Origin: Terriglobus aquaticus
GTDB lineage: Bacteria > Acidobacteriota > Terriglobia > Terriglobales > Acidobacteriaceae
Direction: 5' to 3'
DNA length: 64,000 nucleotides
Assembly: GCF_025685415.1 (NCBI RefSeq)
Contig: NZ_JAGSYB010000001.1
Coordinates: forward strand, 1,116,001-1,180,000
This document shows, in pieces, positions 58,397-64,000 of the stretch (positions are counted from its first letter, which is position 1; the number at the start of each line of letters is the position of its first letter). Both the position numbers and the translations under genes were made by a program. The notes beneath the pieces are model-generated. The model had not been told where the DNA came from. It saw nothing but the letters and a program-made list of their open reading frames with translations, and ran no database searches.

Positions 58397-58675
58397 ATGG
58401 GCCTGCTCGCCTCCGCCGTCCTGCTCCTCGCCCTCTTCGCCTACACCTTCTGGCCGGAAAAGAATCCCTTCACCCAGCGCGACCGCACCCGCCTCGACTT
58501 CCTGCAAGAGAGGCGCGAGGTTGTCATGAACAACCTCCGCGACCTCACCTTCGAGTTCCGCGCCGGCAAGTACCCCGCCGAGGACTACGCCACTCAACGC
58601 GAGATACTCGAGCGCGAAGCCGCCGAAATCCTGAGCGAGATCGACGCTCTCCAGGGCATTCCCTCGCGCGCCTGA
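58397..58675 (+). CDS. CcmI-like small membrane protein
   Basis: 92 aa with one N-terminal transmembrane helix (LLASAVLLLALFAYTFWP), then a charged alpha-helical segment (LQERREVVMNNLRDLTFEFR) that resembles the start of CcmI, without its TPR domain. It begins 4 bp after ccmH. Likely positions CcmF and CcmH or binds apocytochrome; inferred from position and partial similarity. Confidence 0.75.
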   Translation: MGLLASAVLLLALFAYTFWPEKNPFTQRDRTRLDFLQERREVVMNNLRDLTFEFRAGKYPAEDYATQREILEREAAEILSEIDALQGIPSRA

Positions 58676-58760
58676 GCCCGTGTCGGTGATCGCTCTTTGC
58701 AGAGCCACTCCATCGCGCGATGGACGCCGCAGCACCGCTCTCCACGTATGCTGAACAGGT

Positions 58761-60083
58761 ATGCTCCAGCATTTCCGTCAGTACCTCGCCGGCCTCAGCT
58801 TGGCGCTGCTCAGCGGCACCGCTTTCGCCGCCGCCTCCATCACCGGCACGGTCACCAACCAGACCACGCATAAGCCCGCGGCCGGTGACGACGTCGTCCT
58901 CATCCGCCTTGCCCAAGGCATGCAGGAAGCCACGCGCACCACCACCGACGCGCGCGGCCACTTCGAGCTCACCGTGCCCGACGACGGCATCCACCTCGTC
59001 CGCGTCACCCACGAGAAGGCAAACTACTTCAAGCCCGCGCCTCCGGGGACGCAGTCGCTCGACATCGACGTCTTCAACGCCGCACCCAAGGTCGCCGGCG
59101 TCTCGCTCGACGCGAACGTCATCCGCCTGCAGACCGAGGCCGACGGCAAGAGCCTGCGCGTCGTCGAAAACTTCTTCCTCAAGAACGAATCGTCGCCGCC
59201 ACGCACCCAGTTCAGCGACCGCGCGTTCGAGTTCAACCTGCCCGACGGCGCAGTCGTCGAGGGCGCCGCGGCCCAGGGCACCGGCGGCATGACCGTTCAG
59301 TCGCCACCCGTCCCGCTGCCCGAAAAAGGCCACTACGCCTTCATCTTTCCCATTCGTCCCGGCGGTCAGACCCGCTTCCAAATCTCGTACAAGGTCCCCT
59401 ACAACGGCTCGCTGCAACTCGCGCCACTCGCCACCATGGCTACCGACAACCTGGTCGTGATGATGCCCAAAGCGATGAAGTTCGACGGGGGTTCCTCCTC
59501 GCCCTTCAACTCCGTTGCAGAAGAGATGGACGCGCAGACCTACGTCGCGCGCAGCGTACCCCAGGGCAAGACCACGGCCTTCACGGTCAGCGGCGTCGGC
59601 CAACTGCCCCGCCCCACCACCACGCCGAACGATGCCTCGCAACAGGACCAGGGCAACGCCGGCCCCACCGGCACTCCCGCCACCGGCGCAGACCCGAACG
59701 CCGACCCCGGCGCTAACACCAGCGACAAGCGGCCCGGCGGCGGCCTCGGCGCTCCCATCGGCAGCCCCGATCCGCTCTCCAAGTACAAGTGGTGGATCGT
59801 CGGCGGCCTCGTTCTCCTGCTGGCCGGTGGCGCCGGCTTCCTGCTCTCGCGTCCGCAAACCGCTGCAGTCACAGGCGCCCCGCAAACCGCCACAGCGGCT
59901 GGCCCGGCACCCGCACCGGGAAGCACGCTGATGCAGGTGCTGCGCGATGAACTCTTCACGCTTGAATCCGAGCGCCTCACCGGCAAGATCACCCAGGCCG
60001 AGTATGACCGGGTCAAGCCCGCTCTTGAGACCGTCCTCCAGCACGCTCTCACGCGTCACAACAAACCCACCCAGCAGGCCTGA
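58761..60083 (+). CDS. Exported carboxypeptidase-regulatory-like protein of the ccm operon
   Basis: 440 aa. Signal peptide (LALLSGTAFAA), carboxypeptidase-regulatory-like beta domain at about 25-115 (SITGTVTNQTTHKPAAGDDV), a second beta domain, a Pro/Gly/Asn-rich linker of about 60 residues, a transmembrane helix at about 355-375 (WWIVGGLVLLLAGGAGFLL) and a cytoplasmic helical tail (LRDELFTLESERLTGKITQA) that resembles the CcmI-like tail of the preceding gene. So a type I membrane protein. It follows the ccm genes in the same direction by 85 bp. Role unknown. Confidence 0.8.
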   Translation: MLQHFRQYLAGLSLALLSGTAFAAASITGTVTNQTTHKPAAGDDVVLIRLAQGMQEATRTTTDARGHFELTVPDDGIHLVRVTHEKANYFKPAPPGTQSLDIDVFNAAPKVAGVSLDANVIRLQTEADGKSLRVVENFFLKNESSPPRTQFSDRAFEFNLPDGAVVEGAAAQGTGGMTVQSPPVPLPEKGHYAFIFPIRPGGQTRFQISYKVPYNGSLQLAPLATMATDNLVVMMPKAMKFDGGSSSPFNSVAEEMDAQTYVARSVPQGKTTAFTVSGVGQLPRPTTTPNDASQQDQGNAGPTGTPATGADPNADPGANTSDKRPGGGLGAPIGSPDPLSKYKWWIVGGLVLLLAGGAGFLLSRPQTAAVTGAPQTATAAGPAPAPGSTLMQVLRDELFTLESERLTGKITQAEYDRVKPALETVLQHALTRHNKPTQQA

Positions 60084-60100
60084 TCGACGCTGCGACAAAC

Positions 60101-60132
60101 AGAAGAGGCCGGGAGCAATCCCTGCCTCTTCT
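60101..60132. terminator. Bidirectional terminator between convergent genes
   Basis: Nine-base stem AGAAGAGGC (60101-60109) / GCCTCTTCT (60124-60132), with inner GGG/CCC pairing and a short loop. On the plus strand it runs into CATTGCTTTCTTTCC. It lies 18 bp after the ccm operon and 22 bp after the pseudopilin stop on the other strand. Confidence 0.7.
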
Positions 60133-60153
60133 CATTGCTTTCTTTCCGCCTGG

Positions 60154-60585
60154 CTACCAGGTCGAGTACGAAGACCCATCCGTCGCCCCACCGCCCGCGC
60201 CGGAATGCACGTTGTTGATCCCCGTGTCCGTCTCGTCCACGCTGTTGTAGCTGTCGCTGTGATCAAAGATCCACGTCTGCGACGAACTCGTAATCGGATC
60301 GATCGGGATGAACTTCAGGTACCCCGAAGTCACCAGGTCTTCCTTCGATTGCGGCGCCTTCTGCTTGTCTACCGTGTAGCTGTCGATCGCCTGTCTCATC
60401 GTCGCCAGATCTTCCCGAAGCACCGATTCCTTCGCCACCCGGATATGGTGCGAATACGCCGGCACGGCCATGGCAGCCAGCGTCGCGATAATAATCATCA
60501 CCACGATCAGCTCCACAAGCGTGAAGCCCTGCTCTTCCTGACCGCCCTCAGTCACCGCTGTGTTCTCTCGCAGACGCGTCACCAT
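60154..60585 (-). CDS. Type II secretion major pseudopilin GspG-like
   Basis: 143 aa. Prepilin leader ending EEQG, cleaved before FTLVELIVVMII with the conserved Glu at position 5, then a membrane/assembly helix and a small beta domain with PIDPITSSSQ and a C-terminal Trp (SSYSTW), as in GspG. It overlaps the preceding pseudopilin by 7 nt. The partners GspE, F, C and L-M are not in this window. Confidence 0.9.
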   Translation of the reverse strand: MVTRLRENTAVTEGGQEEQGFTLVELIVVMIIIATLAAMAVPAYSHHIRVAKESVLREDLATMRQAIDSYTVDKQKAPQSKEDLVTSGYLKFIPIDPITSSSQTWIFDHSDSYNSVDETDTGINNVHSGAGGGATDGSSYSTW

Positions 60586-61055
60586 GATGAGTATCTCGTC
60601 CCGTCCAGCGCCGTGCCGTCGCTCTTGCTATGAACGTCGAAAACGTTCTGTCCGCCCCAGCTTGTCGTGTCCGCATCGTCCTGCATCGACCGCAACTGCC
60701 ACTCATTCGTCTTGGTCATGGGATCCACCGGGATCTCGCGCAGAAACCGCACCTTCTTGTCCTTCACGTCCACGCCATTCACCAACGTGTCCAGATCCGG
60801 CGGATAGTTGAACGAGTCCACCTTGGTCTGAAACGCTCCCCGGTCCGCCGCGTCCTTGTAGCGGTCGATCGCGTCCCGCATCATCCACAGGTCAGCGCGC
60901 AGCTCTCGCTCTTTCTGCCGCTTCAACTGGAACCGCGCAATCGGCACCGCCGCGGTGGCCAGCAGCGCAATAATGCTGACAACCACGATCAGTTCCACCA
61001 GCGTCATGCCGGCTTCGCCACGGTCTCGCATTCGGCACTGCTCGCTCGCGCGCAT
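60579..61055 (-). CDS. Second type II pseudopilin, GspG-like
   Basis: 158 aa. Leader ends RDRGEAG before MTLVELIVVVSIIALLAT with Glu at position 5. The globular part has DLWMMRDAIDRYKDAADRG and ends PVDPMTKTNEWQLRS...GTRYSSW, the same Pro-Asp-Pro and Tyr-x-x-Trp features as its neighbour, so a GspG paralogue rather than GspH. It follows the secretin by 2 bp and precedes the other pseudopilin with overlap. Confidence 0.9.
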   Translation of the reverse strand: MRASEQCRMRDRGEAGMTLVELIVVVSIIALLATAAVPIARFQLKRQKERELRADLWMMRDAIDRYKDAADRGAFQTKVDSFNYPPDLDTLVNGVDVKDKKVRFLREIPVDPMTKTNEWQLRSMQDDADTTSWGGQNVFDVHSKSDGTALDGTRYSSW

Positions 61056-61057
61056 AC

Positions 61058-63610
61058 CTATTTGACGTGCACGACCGTCTGGGAGCCCACTGCCGGCACA
61101 TTTGCCTGGGCGCTGTTCTTCGCGCCCACCCGCGCCAGCGAGACTGTCGCATCTCCGGCGCCGATCGCCTTGAAGGTCAGCACCGCAACACTGCCCGTCC
61201 CGTCCACACCGCGCACTGCCGGCGGACGCGACACCGACACCGTCACCATCCCGTTGCCCTCATCGCGGTGAACCACTGACACAGCTTGGCCATCGCGCCC
61301 CAGCATCTCGCCCGAATCCACGTTCACCAGCGACAGCAGCTTGGGGTCGAACTGCACCTGCATCGGCGCGGCATACAGATCCTTCGCGTCCGCCGCCGCC
61401 ACCGAAACCTGGAACGTGCTTCCCACAGCCTGCGTCGCGTTCGACGCCACCACGCTGAATCGCACCGGTGCCCCGCCCGTCGGCTGCGCGCTGACCGGAC
61501 CGGTCGCCGCCTGCTGCACTCCGCTCGGCGAAATGGTGGGCTGATTCATCTGGTTATGAAGCGCGCTCTGCGCCGCTCGCTGCGCCTGCTCGCTCCCGAC
61601 TTGGCCGATCATCGCGTTGGCAGCCTGTGCTGCGGTCATCCCCGTCGCCGGAATCTGCTGCCGTTGGAACGCTCCCGTCGTCACCAGCGCACTCGTGTCG
61701 CCGCTTGCGGCCGCCAGCGTGTCGTCATGCCGCAGCTCAAAGTGCGCGCTCGTGCCCGAGTCGATCGCTCGCGTATTCAGCCGCGTAATCAGCGGCTCGC
61801 GCACAATGTGCGGAATCAGCAGAAAGACGATCTCATCGTCCGTGTTCGTCTTCGTGTTGCTGCCCAGCACCTTGTTCAGGATCGGGATGCTTCCAATGCC
61901 CGGCGTTCCCGAGACCGAACGCTCCTCATCCTTGGTCAGCAGGCCGGCCAGAATGCTCGGTTCGCCTTCCTTCAACTGGATCGTCTGCTCCACGCGCCGC
62001 TGGCCGATGATGGGCTGCTGCACACCCGAGATCGTCACAGTGCCGCTCTCGTTCGAGATCTCCATCACCATCTTCAGCGTGATCTCGCGATCCTGGTGCA
62101 CGGTTGGCGTCATCTCAATGTTCACGCCCACATCGATATAGGTGAACTGCGTGTTCACCAGCGAACTCACAATGGCCGTCGACGCGCCACTCGAAAATGA
62201 TCCCGTAGCGATCGGAATACGCGACCCGATCTTCAACGTCGCCTTCTGGTTGTCCGTCGCACGTACGCGCGGGTTCTGCAGGATGCGCGTATCGCTGTCC
62301 GTCAGCAAGGCGTTCACCGCGGCCGTACCAATGCTCACCGCGATGTTCGAAGCCGTGAAGTTCGCCAGGTCGTTCAACGAGGGGTTGGTGGTCGTGCTGC
62401 TGGTGCTGGTTCCCGTCGTGGTGCTGCTCGTGCTGGTAGCGGAACTACTGTTCAGCGTCGACGATGTCCCGTTGTTCAACTGCGTTCCCAGTTGCACACT
62501 CTGTGGCAGCGTAATGCCCAGGTTGCGCGTGCGGGTCTTGTTCACTTCCAGCACCGCAACGTCCACAACCACTTCACTGCGCGGCCGGTCCAGGTTATTC
62601 AGCAGGCTTTCCACCAGCAGCAGTTGGTCGGGCGTGGAACGCATCACGATCGCGTTCTGGCTCGGCACCAGGAAGATCTTCGTCTGCGGGTCCAGCACAT
62701 TACGCAGCGCCGTCAGCAGTTCATTCGCATCCGCCGCCGAAGCCGCGTTGGAAATGTAGAACGTCTGCACCGCGACCGTGTCCAGCTCTTGCCGCTTCTG
62801 CTGTGTGTTCGCCGCAACAAAGATCGTGTTGCTCGTCACCGGCTTCCAAAAGGTGCCGCTGATCGTGCCCAGGATGCGCAGAGCGTCGTACAGCGACACG
62901 TTCACCAGGTCCAGCGGAATGCGGCGAGACGTGTAGTCCGGGTCGAAGATCACGTTCAGCCCTGCGCTCTTCGCGATCGCCTGGTACAGCACCTTGGTGT
63001 CTTCCACCACGTGCAGCGTCACTGGCGCATTATCCACCGGCTTCAATTGGATCGGCCCCGCTACCGTCGACGCCGCGGCAGACGGTCCTACCGGCGCCTG
63101 CTGCAGCAGCGCCGCGCCGGGCGCGTTGCTCATGTCGCGCTCAACCGCAACAATCTCCTGCTGCGCCGTCTGGTTGCCGCCATCGATGGCCAGCGCGCGC
63201 TGAAACTCCGTCAACGCGCCGTTGAAGTCGCCGCTCTGGCGCAGGACCCTGCCGCGATCCACATGCGCCGCCGCGGCTGCAAACCGCACCCGCTCGAACT
63301 TGGTCTTGTAAATCAGGTTGTCCGGCCGCTGTAGAAGCGCCTGGCGATAGGCCTCGAACGCAGCGTCGTAGTCCTCATGCGCTTCCGCATCGGCGCCGCG
63401 CTTGGCCCAACTCTTCGCCGACTGCCCATGCGCCTGCACCGGCATCGCCGCGCCGCATCCTATGGCCAGTGTGGCGGCCAACGCCAGCCCCGCGCGCCAA
63501 CCTGGCGCCCGCCGCTCCGTGCCGCGGCATACGTCGGATGAGGGGACAAGCCCACCGCTAAGCGGGAAGCGAAACGGCCACGTTGCGCGGCGCGAACCTG
63601 CGGAAATCAA
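61058..63610 (-). CDS. Secretin (GspD-like) with N-terminal TPR and C-terminal cohesin domain
   Basis: About 850 aa from TTG 63610, the best-supported start (AGAGGGG upstream); the frame opens further up without signal features. Signal or lipid-type segment LALAATLAIGCG, two TPR-like repeats (EAYRQALLQRPDN; LTEFQRALAIDGG), a secretin N0/STN domain (LYQAIAKSAGLNVIFDP), an N1-type domain, a Ser/Thr low-complexity stretch (SSATSTSSTTTGTSTS) and the secretin pore (IQLKEGEPSILAGLLT). The last 135 residues (FSVVASNATQAVGSTFQVSV; LVNVDSGEMLG) are a cohesin domain. First gene of the secretin-pseudopilin operon. Confidence 0.88.
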   Translation of the reverse strand: MISAGSRRATWPFRFPLSGGLVPSSDVCRGTERRAPGWRAGLALAATLAIGCGAAMPVQAHGQSAKSWAKRGADAEAHEDYDAAFEAYRQALLQRPDNLIYKTKFERVRFAAAAAHVDRGRVLRQSGDFNGALTEFQRALAIDGGNQTAQQEIVAVERDMSNAPGAALLQQAPVGPSAAASTVAGPIQLKPVDNAPVTLHVVEDTKVLYQAIAKSAGLNVIFDPDYTSRRIPLDLVNVSLYDALRILGTISGTFWKPVTSNTIFVAANTQQKRQELDTVAVQTFYISNAASAADANELLTALRNVLDPQTKIFLVPSQNAIVMRSTPDQLLLVESLLNNLDRPRSEVVVDVAVLEVNKTRTRNLGITLPQSVQLGTQLNNGTSSTLNSSSATSTSSTTTGTSTSSTTTNPSLNDLANFTASNIAVSIGTAAVNALLTDSDTRILQNPRVRATDNQKATLKIGSRIPIATGSFSSGASTAIVSSLVNTQFTYIDVGVNIEMTPTVHQDREITLKMVMEISNESGTVTISGVQQPIIGQRRVEQTIQLKEGEPSILAGLLTKDEERSVSGTPGIGSIPILNKVLGSNTKTNTDDEIVFLLIPHIVREPLITRLNTRAIDSGTSAHFELRHDDTLAAASGDTSALVTTGAFQRQQIPATGMTAAQAANAMIGQVGSEQAQRAAQSALHNQMNQPTISPSGVQQAATGPVSAQPTGGAPVRFSVVASNATQAVGSTFQVSVAAADAKDLYAAPMQVQFDPKLLSLVNVDSGEMLGRDGQAVSVVHRDEGNGMVTVSVSRPPAVRGVDGTGSVAVLTFKAIGAGDATVSLARVGAKNSAQANVPAVGSQTVVHVK

Positions 63611-63805
63611 CCTCGTTGCCCCTCTGTGGCGCGCCAGGATGCACACCGCTTCCCGCCCTGAACCGCACGGCGAAAACAATTCGAAACGTGGCCTGGAATG
63701 CCTGAAAAGAATACCATCCGTGCCTGTTGGACGAGCCTCCGCGCAGAAGGGTAATGCCCGCTGTGCCCTGCCCGTCAACCCAGACTGGTAGCATCAAATC
63801 CAGCG
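63611..63805. other. Divergent region between the secretin and smpB
   Basis: 195 bp. The secretin frame remains open to 63778 but reads as unselected sequence. No clear promoter box recognised. Confidence 0.3.
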
Positions 63806-64000
63806 ATGCCCCACATGGTTTCCATGCCGACGCAGTCTGCGCCTTCCAAAAAGGCAAAGCCGCGCGATCCCATCGCCGTGGGCGACCGCGACGCCGCCGT
63901 CAATCGCGCCGCCAGCCATAACTACTTCCTTACCGACCGGTTCGAAGCCGGCGTCGCCCTGCGCGGCACCGAGGTCAAGAGCATCCGCGAAGGCAAAGCC
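63806..64000 (+). CDS. smpB: SsrA-binding protein SmpB (partial, runs off the window)
   Basis: First 65 codons of SmpB, which binds tmRNA for rescue of stalled ribosomes. The reading frame from ATG 63806 gives a short basic leader, then NRAASHNYFLTDRFEAGVAL and RGTEVKSIREGKA, the conserved N-terminal core including GTEVKS. Start could also be ATG 63815 or 63824. The rest lies beyond the window. Confidence 0.93.
   Translation, partial: MPHMVSMPTQSAPSKKAKPRDPIAVGDRDAAVNRAASHNYFLTDRFEAGVALRGTEVKSIREGKA

Noticed and set aside
58545-60098. 517-codon minus-strand frame opposite the last ccm-operon gene
   Set aside because: Gly/Ala/Arg-rich shadow frame; the plus-strand gene has a signal peptide, domain and membrane helix.
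62142-62759. Low-complexity stretch read as a possible repeat or CRISPR-like element
   Set aside because: It is the Ser/Thr codon run within the secretin; no regular direct repeats with spacers.

Overview
The window is 64 kb of GC-rich chromosomal DNA, tightly packed with genes on both strands. The gene content points to an acidobacterium of the Terriglobia (Terriglobus/Granulicella-like). Evidence: a TonB-dependent receptor with an N-terminal carboxypeptidase-regulatory domain, two CRTAC1-type FG-GAP/ASPIC-UnbV proteins beside TPR proteins, a serine/threonine kinase fused to TPRs, a secretin ending in a cohesin domain, and GH78 and GH38 glycosidases. This placement is inferred from family composition; no rRNA gene is present. 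I saw no tRNA, rRNA, CRISPR array, insertion sequence or prophage.

Layout. 0.1-7.3 kb: a tripartite HAE1-type RND drug efflux operon (permease, adaptor, outer-membrane lipoprotein) with a divergent LysR regulator. 7.3-16 kb: an alpha-L-rhamnosidase, a small VIT/CCC1-like membrane protein, a GAF-PAS-GGDEF diguanylate cyclase, a CPA1 Na+/H+ antiporter and a PAS histidine kinase. 16.6-27.9 kb: a cluster of two CRTAC1/ASPIC-UnbV beta-propeller proteins, two secreted TPR proteins, a seven-haem c-type cytochrome with TPRs and a TonB-dependent receptor. Two genes here look frameshifted: the cytochrome, whose real signal-anchor start lies in another frame, and the receptor. 28.2-32.8 kb: a GH38 alpha-mannosidase and a divergent LacI-family regulator, with two matching operator-like dyads between them.

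32.8-42.9 kb: a PilS/NtrB-like histidine kinase and a sigma54-dependent NtrC-type regulator, divergent from a heavy-metal RND operon (outer-membrane factor, lipoprotein adaptor, HME pump) that continues into a membrane-anchored cytochrome c and a PAP2 phosphatase. A good sigma54 promoter with two upstream dyads precedes the operon, so the whole regulatory circuit can be read from the sequence. 43-51.3 kb: housekeeping genes: recQ with two HRDC domains, pdxS-pdxT for vitamin B6, a secreted hypothetical protein, and eno-gpmI for lower glycolysis. 51.7-55.7 kb: a glycine-zipper envelope protein, the kinase-TPR protein and a lone receiver protein. 55.8-60.1 kb: a compact cytochrome c maturation operon (ccmF, ccmH, a CcmI-like protein and a carboxypeptidase-regulatory-like membrane protein). 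60.1-63.6 kb: two type II pseudopilins and a cohesin-bearing secretin. The window ends inside smpB.

The most likely under-described unit is the CRTAC1-TPR-multihaem cytochrome-TonB receptor cluster. The best new regulatory readings are the sigma54/dyad control of the metal pump and the LacI operator pair. Start codons are uncertain for several genes and are flagged where chosen.
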